A stretch of DNA of 64,000 bases from Bacteroidales bacterium (GTDB lineage: Bacteria > Bacteroidota > Bacteroidia > Bacteroidales > VadinHA17): assembly GCA_022865305.1 (NCBI GenBank), contig JALHSP010000116.1, positions 1-64,000 of the forward strand, read 5' to 3'. The notes under the pieces are model-generated. The model was not told the DNA's origin, did not search any database, and saw only the letters and a list, made by a program, of their open reading frames with translations. The first letter of the stretch is position 1, and each line of letters starts with the position of its first letter. The position numbers and the translations under genes were made by a program. Shown piece after piece: positions 17,640 through 25,859 of this stretch.

Positions 17640-18602
17640 CTAAGCACCCTGGTACCTGAACAATGGATTTACTCCGGCACCCTTATTTTTAATCGACTCT
17701 ATTTCCGATTTTTTCAATGGTTTCAGCTTGTCAGAAACGCTCAGGGCGATCTTGAACAGCTCGGCTTCACCGGGAGGAACGGCGGCAGTGACCGGGTGGG
17801 ATAATGTAAAACGAAGACCCATCGTAATATCCTCAGCTGATACAAGAGGTTCATACCAGCATTTAGGATATTTTGAACGTTCTGCTCCCTGCGGCCATGG
17901 ACCTTTTGCCATTGCTTTAAGAGCCAGGATACCCATTTTCTTTTCCTGAGCACGGGCTAAAACCTGTGGACCAAAATTACCGGCATGCCAGGTTGCAAAA
18001 TTTATCGGGAATAAAATTGTATCAAAATCGAAACGGTCCATCATGGCCATAGCAGCCTCTACTGAGTGAGCTGAAAATCCTATAAATCTGATCTTACCCT
18101 CTTTTTTTGCTTCCTGGAAGGTTTCCATTGCACCACCAGCACTAAAAATAGTTTCAACATCTTTAAGGGTTGTAACGGCGTGGAACTGGTACAGATCGAA
18201 GTGATCTGTACGAAGATTCTTCAGTGACTGTTCAAGCTCCGCACGTGCCTCATTACGTGTTCTTTTCTGTGTTTTACAGGCAAGGAATATACCTTTTCTA
18301 TAGAGCTCCAGTGCTGGTCCGAGTTTGATTTCCGCATCTCCGTAGGAAGGTGCAACATCAAAATAGTTAATTCCCGAATCAATCGCCAGCTTCACCCGTT
18401 CAGAGGCTTCTGCAGGGGTAGCATCCCTGACAACAATACCTCCGAATCCGATCATGGAAAGCATCTCCCCTGTTCTTCCCAGTGATCTTTTTTCTATTTT
18501 TCCTTTTACCTGTTTTCTGGCAATTGCCGAAAGGTCAGCAGGAAAGATACCTATTAAAGGAACTGCAATAGCAGTTGTTCTGATAAAATCACGTCGCTTC
18601 AT
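17640..18602 (-). CDS. aldo/keto reductase with Tat signal
   Basis: 320 residues. Starts MKRRDFIRTTAIAVPLIGIF, a twin-arginine signal. The mature part is an aldo-keto reductase barrel with the tetrad Asp82 (NYFDVAPSYG), Tyr87, Lys110 (LACKTQ) and His141 (YQFHAV). Enzymes of this layout reduce carbonyls with NADPH; in exported versions the cofactor is bound before Tat transport. Substrate unknown. truA lies upstream on the same strand (about 47 bp), perhaps co-transcribed. Confidence 0.88.
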   Translation of the reverse strand: MKRRDFIRTTAIAVPLIGIFPADLSAIARKQVKGKIEKRSLGRTGEMLSMIGFGGIVVRDATPAEASERVKLAIDSGINYFDVAPSYGDAEIKLGPALELYRKGIFLACKTQKRTRNEARAELEQSLKNLRTDHFDLYQFHAVTTLKDVETIFSAGGAMETFQEAKKEGKIRFIGFSAHSVEAAMAMMDRFDFDTILFPINFATWHAGNFGPQVLARAQEKKMGILALKAMAKGPWPQGAERSKYPKCWYEPLVSAEDITMGLRFTLSHPVTAAVPPGEAELFKIALSVSDKLKPLKKSEIESIKNKGAGVNPLFRYQGA

Positions 18603-18649
18603 AGTATTTCAGGTTAGTTGTTTAAAGTGAAACTAAAAGATACAAATTT

Positions 18650-19426
18650 TTATATATTTATTACAGGTCTGGTGGTGTAAATAATATCTTCTTTACTATA
18701 ATATACTTTCTCAAGAAACAATCCGCTCGGAGGTGCTGTTAACTTAGCAGGTATTTCGGATCTCTTCACGAAAAAGGATTTTACATTATCGGGTGATAAT
18801 TTTTCCCTACCGGCTTCAATAATCACACCTGCCATCCGTCTGACCTGCTTCCACAGAAAATGAGAACCAACAACATGAAAAACAAGAATATTACCAAATT
18901 CAGTTACCCTTGCATGTTTTATCTCGACCTTTGTTGAGCCCTGCTCATGATCTTCATCAGTAAAGCTTATGAAATCCTTTAATCCGATGAAATGTCTTGC
19001 TGCTGCATTCATCTGATCAATATCCAGCGGATCTTTAATCCAGCATACAAATTTTTTCCCGAAAGCTGTCCGTCGTTTGCTAATCTGGTAAATATAACTG
19101 CGGGCAACAGCATCATGGCGTGCATGAAATTCAGCATGCACCGGTTCAACATTAAGTATACAGATATCAGGAGGCAACCTGTCATTTATCCCGTATTTAA
19201 TCCTGAGTGATGGCAGGTCGGTATCGACATCCAGGTGGGCAACCTGTCCTGTTGCATGCACACCGCTGTCAGTACGACCGGCACCATAAATATCTATTAC
19301 CTTGTTTTCGAAAAGTTCTCTGCATGCGTCTAAAATTTCCCCCTGAATGGTTTTACCTCCTTTCTGCATCTGCCATCCGGAATAACGGGTTCCTTCGTAT
19401 TCGATTGTAAGCTTGAATCTTGACAT
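18650..19426 (-). CDS. truA: tRNA pseudouridine(38-40) synthase
   Basis: 258 residues, the normal length. The catalytic Asp53 is in GAGRTDSGVHATGQVAHLD, and the N-terminus FKLTIEYEGTRYSGWQ is typical. TruA converts uridines 38-40 in the anticodon stem of many tRNAs. Starts at ATG 19426; upstream is a 250-bp gap filled with short repeats, so it likely has its own promoter. Confidence 0.95.
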   Translation of the reverse strand: MSRFKLTIEYEGTRYSGWQMQKGGKTIQGEILDACRELFENKVIDIYGAGRTDSGVHATGQVAHLDVDTDLPSLRIKYGINDRLPPDICILNVEPVHAEFHARHDAVARSYIYQISKRRTAFGKKFVCWIKDPLDIDQMNAAARHFIGLKDFISFTDEDHEQGSTKVEIKHARVTEFGNILVFHVVGSHFLWKQVRRMAGVIIEAGREKLSPDNVKSFFVKRSEIPAKLTAPPSGLFLEKVYYSKEDIIYTTRPVINI

Positions 19427-19479
19427 TAAGTATTTAAAGTTAAGGGAGTAAATTTACTATAATTTGGATTATTGTTGAT

Positions 19480-19612
19480 TGTTGCTGGTTGCAGGTGCTA
19501 GGTGCAAGGTCCAGGGTTTAAGGTTTAAGAAATGTATTATATCCATGTAATATGCATCGAGGACTGAGCACCAAGTACCGAGTACCGAGCACCTTGTACC
19601 GAGGACCGGATA
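19480..19612. repeat. low-complexity intergenic repeat block
   Basis: Two word families: TTGATTGTTGCTGGTTGCAG with variants near 19470-19510, and ACCAAGTACCGAGTACCGAG-like units (GTACCGAG, GCACC) at about 19568-19610. The first family recurs at 25822 and 29668. It lies between truA and the Rrf2 gene and contains no open frame. Confidence 0.5.
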
Positions 19613-19649
19613 AAATAAGCCCAGATATTGTTATTTTAAAAAATAATTA

Positions 19650-19677
19650 TAAATTGCCATATCAATATAGCAATTTA
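19650..19677. promoter_or_regulatory. 28-bp palindrome covering the Rrf2 start: likely autoregulatory operator
   Basis: Arms TAAATTGC (19650-19657) and GCAATTTA (19670-19677) are perfect inverted copies; inside, ATAT and ATAT are also symmetric, so 24 of 28 positions obey dyad symmetry. The last base is the A of the ATG. NsrR/IscR-type regulators bind palindromes of similar size, so binding here would repress the regulator and the two oxidase-like genes behind it. Confidence 0.55.
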
Positions 19678-20081
19678 TGAATTTCAGTAAAACAACTTCT
19701 TATTCATTGAATGTGCTGAGCTATATGGCAAAGTATGAGGATCGTAAAATGTCAGCCAGCCTTCTTCATGACAAACTTCAAATCCCTTACTCCTATTTGA
19801 GATATATTCTCCTCACCCTGTCGAAAAATGGTTTCATCCATGGTACTACAGGAAGAAACGGAGGATTCCTTTTCAGTAAAGATATAAGCGAGATTTCCCT
19901 GGCTGATATTATAGAAGCAACTGAAGGACTTGATAGTTTTAACAGATGTGTTATGGGTTTTTCAGAGTGTCCTTTCAGCAACAAATGTGCAATGCATAAG
20001 CTCTGGGAAAAAACAAGAATCAGAATTCTTAAAGTACTCATGAAGACATCACTGGCAGATTTAATGAAAAAAAGACAATAA
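19677..20081 (+). CDS. Rrf2 family transcriptional regulator, Fe-S type (NsrR/IscR-like)
   Basis: 134 residues. The winged helix is at 1-65 (SKTTSYSLNVLSYMAKYEDR, IPYSYLRYILLTLSKNGFI, GRNGGFLFSKD). Cys91, Cys98 and Cys104 (CVMGFSECPFSNKC) match the three-Cys pattern that binds a [2Fe-2S] or [4Fe-4S] cluster in IscR and NsrR. NsrR senses NO. The next gene starts 24 bp after the stop, and that operon encodes a NOR-like oxidase, so an NO-sensing role is a reasonable inference. A palindrome overlaps its own start codon. Confidence 0.85.
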   Translation: MNFSKTTSYSLNVLSYMAKYEDRKMSASLLHDKLQIPYSYLRYILLTLSKNGFIHGTTGRNGGFLFSKDISEISLADIIEATEGLDSFNRCVMGFSECPFSNKCAMHKLWEKTRIRILKVLMKTSLADLMKKRQ

Positions 20082-20105
20082 TTTTAATACCTAAAAGAAA
20101 ATCTT

Positions 20106-20669
20106 ATGGTTGATTCTACAATGGTTCTTACCGGGCAGACAATAGCCTATACATTTTATTGCCTGGTGATTATTCTTCTGGTAGCCTGGTTCGCAATTAA
20201 GGTTACCGGAAAAGGTAAAAGCACTGCTGTCAAACCTGCTGTTTTCTACACATTCGTGGGGTTTCTGACGGTCATTGGCGTATCTCTGCATATTATAACA
20301 TATAATACCATTCCATGGGCAGAGATGGATCTTAACAGGTCCGATATTACACCTGATAAGACCTTTACAATAACAGTAAAAGATCATAAGTTTATCCTGC
20401 CTTCAGAAAAGCTGGTTATCAATGTGGATGACGTTGTTCTTTTTGATGTCGCATCGGAGGATCTGACATATGGATTTGGATTATTCAGGAGTGACAACAG
20501 CATGCTTTTTCAGATGCAGGTTGTTCCCGGGCATAAGAACGATCTGTTGTGGCATTTCGACCGCGAAGCTATATATTCGATCCGTTCAACGGAGTATTCA
20601 GGGCCGAAAGGTGTATTTATGGTTGAAAAAGACGTGGTACATGTTGTTCCGTCCAGTACAACAAATTAA
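20106..20669 (+). CDS. heme-copper oxidase subunit II-like cupredoxin without CuA ligands
   Basis: 187 residues. Two helices (about 9-31 and 41-62, IAYTFYCLVIILLVAWFAI and VFYTFVGFLTVIGVSLHII) are followed by a periplasmic cupredoxin domain (TFTITVKDHKFILPSEKLVI, VDDVVLFDVASEDLTYGFGL, QMQVVPGHKNDLLWHFDREA). The CuA loop, normally C-x3-C-x3-H-x2-M, reads STEYSGPKGVFM here: both Cys and the His are gone and only the Met remains. The subunit therefore cannot carry CuA, as in some NOR-type complexes. It is between the Rrf2 gene and subunit I, with short spacers (24 and 36 bp). Confidence 0.8.
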   Translation: MVDSTMVLTGQTIAYTFYCLVIILLVAWFAIKVTGKGKSTAVKPAVFYTFVGFLTVIGVSLHIITYNTIPWAEMDLNRSDITPDKTFTITVKDHKFILPSEKLVINVDDVVLFDVASEDLTYGFGLFRSDNSMLFQMQVVPGHKNDLLWHFDREAIYSIRSTEYSGPKGVFMVEKDVVHVVPSSTTN

Positions 20670-20705
20670 TAATAATCTATTTACAAATTTCAAACTTCTC
20701 ATAAT

Positions 20706-22325
20706 ATGAGTTTCACTAAAACCCTTATAAATGGAGAGCAGGGACTTTTCAGGCCCGATACGCTTACTCCAATGCAGAAACTTACACTTAGGTTTGTCGT
20801 TGTTGGACTTATCTATTTCGGATTCGTAGTGATAGAAGGAATGCTGATGCGTTTATATGAGGTCAAACCTCTGCCATTCATAACGGAACCGCAGTTCTTT
20901 GCAATAATGACTGCACATCCGCTGGTGGGAATTTTCGGTTCAACGTATTCAATTGTCTGCGGGGCTTTTCTATTCCTGGTACCCTTCCTGATGAAGAAGC
21001 CATTATGGAGCATCAAGCTTGGAAACTGGACCTTTCTTCTTATCACCATCGGAACATTTATATTCTGGTTTGCCGGTTTTGTAAGCCATTATGCTCCTCT
21101 TTATACTTTATACTGGCCGCTGCCAGCCGACTTCTCCCAGTTCAGTGTCTGGGGAGGTACATTCTTTATTGTTGGCATTGCTCTTGTAATGGTTGGGACT
21201 GCTTTATTCATAATTAATATCTTCAAAACCATTGCTTACACGCCTGAAGGTATGGAAAAACAACGTGCCGGTGCACTTCTTTCATCTGCCCTCGGGATTA
21301 CAGGTTTCAATAATCTTTTCAGGAAAAACAAGAAAGAGCATCTTGTTCCATTGCCCGTCGCAGCAGTTGCCCGCGGAAGTGTTGATATGGCACTTAATAC
21401 CATAACAATACTGTTTACCGGAGTGCTGATACTTATATATATGATCGGGGCAATTCTTGGCTTCGACCTCAAGGAAACAGCTATTGACGCACTTCTGTAT
21501 AAAAACTGGTTCTGGTGGGGGCTTGACCTGATTGCTGACGGACTTGTTCTTATCTTTGTTGCAGGAACGTGGTACCTGCTGGCTACAATGATAAGCGGCA
21601 AACCTCTTTTTATGCAAAATATTGCAAGAGCCGCATTGCTTGTTGAACTGATTGTTTCATGGACTGTCTGGTCACATCACCTCCTCTCCGATCAGGCACA
21701 GCCAAATACACTGAAAGTTATTTCAGGTGAAATGGTCACTGCATTTGAACTGATCACACAGGGACTTGCATTTTTTATTACCCTGGCTACATTATGGAGT
21801 GCACGTCCGCTGAAAATGACAAATCCGCTTAAATTTCTTCTTGGTGGATTACTTGGATTTGCACTTGCGGTACCTGCCGGGATTATGCAGGCTGACGTCG
21901 GGCTCAACAGAATATTACATAATACACAGTGGGTGGTTGGTCCGCATGTACATGTTGCAGTACTTGTTGGCCTGACCATGACACTCTATTCAGCAATTTA
22001 CCTTCTTTTGCCTGTTTTAACCAATGGCGCTCAGCTTTACAGTCAGAAGCTGGCGAATATTCATTTCTGGTGTCATCTGACCGGAGGAATCGGGATGGGT
22101 GCTTTTATGGGTATGGCCGGGTTAAACGGGATGCTAAGGAGATCGCTGTATATAAACGGTGAATTCAACATATTTATGATCCTGGCAGCATTATCAGGTA
22201 CTCTGTTATTGATCGGATTCCTGGTTTTCTTTTACAATATCGTAATGAGTGTCGGACTCAAAGGAGTTTTAGGTATTTTTACACCTGCAAAGATCAAAAC
22301 TAAAGATCTGGTACCTTTAATATAA
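20706..22325 (+). CDS. heme-copper oxidase superfamily subunit I, NOR-like with altered active site
   Basis: 539 residues, about 12-14 helices. Conserved heme ligands: His71 in MTAHPLVGIFGS (helix II), His414 and His416 in GPHVHVAVLVG (helix X). Two metal-site histidines are present, His324-His325 in WTVWSHHLLS (helix VII). Helix VI aligns best with the cNOR motif WWVVHLWVEG, but reads WWGLDLIADG (270-279), so the metal-ligating His is Asp274 and the Glu is Asp278. It is neither a standard A-type oxidase (no HPEVY) nor a standard NOR. NO reduction is the best guess, from the NsrR-like regulator and the CuA-less partner subunit. NOR-like families with unusual helix VI ligands have been described; I cannot place this one without alignment. 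Confidence 0.8.
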   Translation: MSFTKTLINGEQGLFRPDTLTPMQKLTLRFVVVGLIYFGFVVIEGMLMRLYEVKPLPFITEPQFFAIMTAHPLVGIFGSTYSIVCGAFLFLVPFLMKKPLWSIKLGNWTFLLITIGTFIFWFAGFVSHYAPLYTLYWPLPADFSQFSVWGGTFFIVGIALVMVGTALFIINIFKTIAYTPEGMEKQRAGALLSSALGITGFNNLFRKNKKEHLVPLPVAAVARGSVDMALNTITILFTGVLILIYMIGAILGFDLKETAIDALLYKNWFWWGLDLIADGLVLIFVAGTWYLLATMISGKPLFMQNIARAALLVELIVSWTVWSHHLLSDQAQPNTLKVISGEMVTAFELITQGLAFFITLATLWSARPLKMTNPLKFLLGGLLGFALAVPAGIMQADVGLNRILHNTQWVVGPHVHVAVLVGLTMTLYSAIYLLLPVLTNGAQLYSQKLANIHFWCHLTGGIGMGAFMGMAGLNGMLRRSLYINGEFNIFMILAALSGTLLLIGFLVFFYNIVMSVGLKGVLGIFTPAKIKTKDLVPLI

Positions 22326-22377
22326 ACCCACCCCTAACCTCCCGTCCTTCGGCCGGGACAGGCTCTCCCAGGAGGGG
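22324..22377. repeat. dispersed GC-rich repeat, copy 1
   Basis: Runs from AAACCCACCCC through the core CCCGTCCTTCGGCCGGGACA to CTCTCCCAGGAGGGG. A near-identical inverted copy lies at 32137-32193. It begins at the stop of the oxidase gene and may also act as a transcript end. Confidence 0.7.
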
Positions 22378-22467
22378 ATCTTTGTGGAATGAAACCGTTG
22401 CACCTTTGTGCCTTTGCGTCCTTTGTACCTTATTCTTATCTTTGTCTCCGTTCAAATTTAAACCATA

Positions 22468-23067
22468 ATGGAAACCTCTTTCTTTGATTCGATTTTCTTC
22501 AGTTATGCTCTTCTCCCATTACTGATATTTCTTGCCCGCATTTGCGATGTATCAATAGGTACTCTTCGAATAATTTTTGTTGCGAAAGGGAAGAAATATG
22601 TTGCTCCGATCCTCGGTTTTTTTGAGGTACTTATATGGATAACTGCAATAAGCAAAATAATGCAGAACCTCGATAATTATGTCAACTACATTGCTTATGC
22701 AGCCGGATTTGCAACTGGCAACTTTGTCGGAATGATAATAGAGGAGAAGCTTGCAATGGGTATACAGATGATAAGGATTTTTATGAACGAAAGGGGTCCT
22801 GAGCTGGTTACAAGTCTCAATGACAGTGGATTTGGTGCCACTAATGTTGAAGGACATGGCGCAAAGGAAAAAGTGCATATCATTTTCACTATTGTTCAGA
22901 GAAATGATCTGCCAAATGTACTGGACCTCATTAACCGGTTCAATCCCGATGCTTTTTACACAATTGAAGATGTAAAAGCTGTAAATGAGGGTATTTTCCC
23001 GGTGAAAAAGCAGGTCACTCTTTTACCATTCAGCAATGTTATAAGGCAGTGGAGGAAGGGGAAGTAG
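22468..23067 (+). CDS. UPF0316/DUF2179 membrane protein
   Basis: 199 residues. Three helices (about 14-30, 40-60, 70-90) form the DUF5698-like N-terminal part; the signature LARICDVSIGTLRIIFVAKG is typical of UPF0316 proteins. The C-terminal soluble domain (105-190, with KVHIIFTIVQRNDLPNVLDL and FYTIEDVKAVNEG) is DUF2179, found also at the end of YitT-type membrane proteins. Function unknown. It stands alone on the plus strand. Confidence 0.85.
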   Translation: METSFFDSIFFSYALLPLLIFLARICDVSIGTLRIIFVAKGKKYVAPILGFFEVLIWITAISKIMQNLDNYVNYIAYAAGFATGNFVGMIIEEKLAMGIQMIRIFMNERGPELVTSLNDSGFGATNVEGHGAKEKVHIIFTIVQRNDLPNVLDLINRFNPDAFYTIEDVKAVNEGIFPVKKQVTLLPFSNVIRQWRKGK

Positions 23068-23195
23068 AGTTGGAAGTGCCTAGAGTGCCTAAAGTGCCTT
23101 GAGTTTGGGAGCTGGAGCTGGCGATAAATAGAAATTTTGAAAAAGAAGAATTAAATATTATTGTTTAGATTTGATAAAATTAAAGAATAAATATT

Positions 23196-24116
23196 ATGGA
23201 TAAGTTCGGCAGTCACCCATTGTACCGCAAACACGACATTGACAGTGTATTAAGCTCAATATGGCCATTTTACACAAAGAATTTTGTTGTGTTGTTCATT
23301 GCTTCCTTTGTGTTTTCTCTGGCCTATAACTTCCTTTTAGCATCATTTGATTTCATGAAGGTTTATACTTTAACTGATCCAATGGAGATGCTGGAAGAAA
23401 TGAGAGGATGGATCTGTCCAATGGTGGCAATAATTGCAGCAAGTCTGATCTTTTATACGATAATCCATTATTATGTTATTTACAAACCTGTTGACAGCAG
23501 TGTAAATATTTTTGTTGCAGCTTATAAGTCTCTGAAGTATCTAATTCCCTACTTGATTATCTTCATACTTTTTTTCTTTTTTGCTGGAGCAGCAATGATA
23601 GTCGGTCTGTTTGCTCTCATAATCGGCATCTTTTTCTCAATGCTTTATGTTTTTATGGTGGGACTTTTTATACTGCCAATCCTGATGGTTGAAGGAACTA
23701 ATATCGGGAATGCTATCGTTCGCACTTTTACACTGGCTCACAGACGCTTTTGGCCAAACCTGGGATGGACTGCAGTCTACGTTCTGATTTTCATGGTCAT
23801 CACAATGGTTCTTTCAACAATTATCCTCCTTCCATTTTCAGGCAGCTTCTTTAAGATCCTGACGAATCCTGCGGACGCAGGTGAAGCAATGAATTTTATG
23901 ACAAATCCCTGGTACATAATACTCTCGGCACTGGTCAGGGCTCTTTTTATGCCTTTGACACCGATGTTTGCAGCTGTCCTGTATTTTAACGGAAAGGCAA
24001 GAGAGGAAGATATCCCTTCACCAGTTTCAGTAAGCAATGGACCGGATAAGGTCAGGGTGGAGGATCTGTATGCCAAACCTTACTCTGATGATCATCCGGA
24101 GAATCCGGAAAAATAG
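23196..24116 (+). CDS. multi-pass membrane protein of unknown function
   Basis: 306 residues with about six helices (30-50, 70-90, 110-135, 138-165, 195-220, 245-260). The central part resembles the DUF975/GlpM-like or 'glycerophosphoryl diester phosphodiesterase membrane domain' architecture: VEGTNIGNAIVRTFTLAHRR between helices. A soluble acidic tail (EEDIPSPVSVSNGPDKVRVE) ends the protein. It faces the convergent kduD with 42 bp between stops. Function not known. Confidence 0.6.
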   Translation: MDKFGSHPLYRKHDIDSVLSSIWPFYTKNFVVLFIASFVFSLAYNFLLASFDFMKVYTLTDPMEMLEEMRGWICPMVAIIAASLIFYTIIHYYVIYKPVDSSVNIFVAAYKSLKYLIPYLIIFILFFFFAGAAMIVGLFALIIGIFFSMLYVFMVGLFILPILMVEGTNIGNAIVRTFTLAHRRFWPNLGWTAVYVLIFMVITMVLSTIILLPFSGSFFKILTNPADAGEAMNFMTNPWYIILSALVRALFMPLTPMFAAVLYFNGKAREEDIPSPVSVSNGPDKVRVEDLYAKPYSDDHPENPEK

Positions 24117-24119
24117 ATT

Positions 24120-24158
24120 GTCATGCCAGTCATTTAAAGTTTGACAGATTTGCATGAC
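24120..24158. terminator. 7-bp inverted repeat between convergent genes
   Basis: GTCATGC (24120-24126) and GCATGAC (24152-24158) flank a 25-nt AT-rich loop between the stops of the membrane protein and kduD. No long T-run is present, so a terminator role is only possible. Confidence 0.3.
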
Positions 24159-24953
24159 CTAAATATCATTTTCCCCCTTCACATAGCCAAAGTTGGCAAG
24201 GATACCACCATCGACATACAGGATATGTCCATTGACAAAATCGCTTGCTTTTGAGGCAAGGAAAAGTGCTGCATTAGCAACATCTTCAGGTTCACCCCAC
24301 CTTCCTGCAGGCGTACGGGTCATGACAAGGTCATTGAACGGATGTCCATTCTCACGTATCGGAGCAGTCTGTGAGGTTGCAATATAACCAGGACCTATTC
24401 CATTGATCTGGATATTGTATTTTGCCCATTCACAGGTCATATTCTGAGTAAGCAGCTTAAGTCCCCCTTTTGCAGAAGCATAGGCTGATACAGTATTGCG
24501 TCCGTAAACACTCATCATTGAACACATGTTGATGATCTTGCCATTTCGTTTTTCTATCATTTTCGGAACTACACGTTTTGATACTATTAATGGAGCAACA
24601 AGATCGACATCAATAACCTGCTTATAATCTGCGACAGCCATTTCGAGAATCGGGATCCTCTTTATAATTCCGGCATTATTGACCAGAATATCGATAGAAC
24701 CAACATTCTTCTCAATCTGTGAAATCCCTTTATCGACATCCTTTTCATCTGTCACATTGAATTTCAGAGTGTAGATTTCCAGACCTTCTTTTTTGAAACT
24801 TTCCCTGCAGGTCTGCAGCTTTTCATCCTGAATATCGTTGACACAAACTCTGGCTCCGGCTTTACCAAGTACCAGACCAATTGCCAGACCAATACCATGA
24901 GTGCCTCCTGTAACCAGGGCAACTTTTCCTGTCAGATCAAATAGCTCTTTCAT
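24159..24953 (-). CDS. kduD: 2-dehydro-3-deoxy-D-gluconate 5-dehydrogenase (SDR)
   Basis: 264 residues. Classical short-chain dehydrogenase: cofactor motif TGGTHGIG (16-23), NNAGI, catalytic Ser in CSMMSVYG and YASAKGG (Tyr-x3-Lys), and a C-terminal YVDGGILANFGYVKGE. The length and the motif MTRTPAGRWGEPEDVANAAL fit KduD/gluconate 5-dehydrogenase. KduD reduces 2,5-diketo-3-deoxygluconate to 2-keto-3-deoxygluconate with NADH, the step after KduI. It lies 8 bp after kduI and is translated in the same mRNA. Confidence 0.9.
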   Translation of the reverse strand: MKELFDLTGKVALVTGGTHGIGLAIGLVLGKAGARVCVNDIQDEKLQTCRESFKKEGLEIYTLKFNVTDEKDVDKGISQIEKNVGSIDILVNNAGIIKRIPILEMAVADYKQVIDVDLVAPLIVSKRVVPKMIEKRNGKIINMCSMMSVYGRNTVSAYASAKGGLKLLTQNMTCEWAKYNIQINGIGPGYIATSQTAPIRENGHPFNDLVMTRTPAGRWGEPEDVANAALFLASKASDFVNGHILYVDGGILANFGYVKGENDI

Positions 24954-24961
24954 ATGAGGGG

Positions 24962-25798
24962 TTATTTCAAATTATCGGGATACCGGACATCCATATCGCC
25001 ATAGTCGAGATTCTCACCCGCCATACCCCAGATAAAGGTATAATTTGAAGTACCTGCGGCGCTATGTATGCTCCATGATGGAGAAAGAACAGCCTGTTCA
25101 TTTTTCATCCATATATGTCTGGTTTCATCAGGGTTGCCCATAAAATGACAAATTCCCTGTTTCTCCGGCACTTCAAAATAGAAATAGGCTTCCATTCTCC
25201 TGTTATGAGTATGTACAGGCATAGTATTCCAGACACTGCCCGGTTTAAGCTCAGTCATCCCCATCTGAAGCTGGCATGTTTGTATCACACTATTAACCAG
25301 CAATTTGTTTATAGTCCTGTGATTTGAGGATTCAGGATTTCCCATAACGACAACTTCAGCGTCTTTTAATGTAACCTTTTTCGAAGGGTAAGCATGATGG
25401 GCAGGTGCAGAGTTGATATACAATTTTGCAGGATTTCCGCTACTAGCAGATTTAAAAACAACATCTTTTGTGCCTTTTCCAAGATACAATGCTTCTTTAT
25501 GACCAAGTTCAAAGACAGTCTCTCCCGTTTCAATGATTGCCGGCCCGCCTGTGTTAATCATTCCCATTTCCCTCCTTTCAAGGAAATAGGTTGCTTTAAG
25601 ATCATCCGCTGTTTCAAGTTTTAGTTCTTTCTTTACAGGCATTGCACCACCCACCATATATCTGTCGTACAATGAATATACCAGGGATATCTCGTCTTCA
25701 ACAAAGACTTTCTCGATTAAAAATTCCTTCCTGATCTTTTCGGTATCATACCTCTTGAAATCTTCAGGATGTGAAGCGTATCTTAGTTCTACTTTCAT
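24962..25798 (-). CDS. kduI: 5-dehydro-4-deoxy-D-glucuronate isomerase
   Basis: 278 residues, the standard length. Cupin metal ligands are seen in MPVHTHNRRMEAYFYFE (two His and Glu) and SPSWSIHSAAGT (third His). The end YGDMDVRYPDNLK is close to the E. coli protein. KduI converts 4-deoxy-L-threo-5-hexosulose uronate, the open form of unsaturated galacturonate, to 2,5-diketo-3-deoxygluconate. It needs the unsaturated uronate that the upstream GH105 enzyme releases. Operon order: GH105, kduI, kduD. Confidence 0.95.
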   Translation of the reverse strand: MKVELRYASHPEDFKRYDTEKIRKEFLIEKVFVEDEISLVYSLYDRYMVGGAMPVKKELKLETADDLKATYFLERREMGMINTGGPAIIETGETVFELGHKEALYLGKGTKDVVFKSASSGNPAKLYINSAPAHHAYPSKKVTLKDAEVVVMGNPESSNHRTINKLLVNSVIQTCQLQMGMTELKPGSVWNTMPVHTHNRRMEAYFYFEVPEKQGICHFMGNPDETRHIWMKNEQAVLSPSWSIHSAAGTSNYTFIWGMAGENLDYGDMDVRYPDNLK

Positions 25799-25821
25799 AT
25801 TATATGGTTTAAATGATTTTT

Positions 25822-25859
25822 AAATTGTTGCAAGTTGCAACATGCAACCTGCAACTGTT
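25822..25859. repeat. TTGCAAC-type intergenic repeat
   Basis: TTGCAAGTTGCAACATGCAA and related units fill the gap between kduI and the GH105 gene. The same words occur at 19480 and 29668-29745. The units are partly self-complementary (TTGCAA, GCATGC-like). Confidence 0.45.

Noticed and set aside
24120-24158. strong terminator between the membrane protein and kduD
   Set aside because: Short 7-bp arms and no T-run; kept only as a weak candidate.
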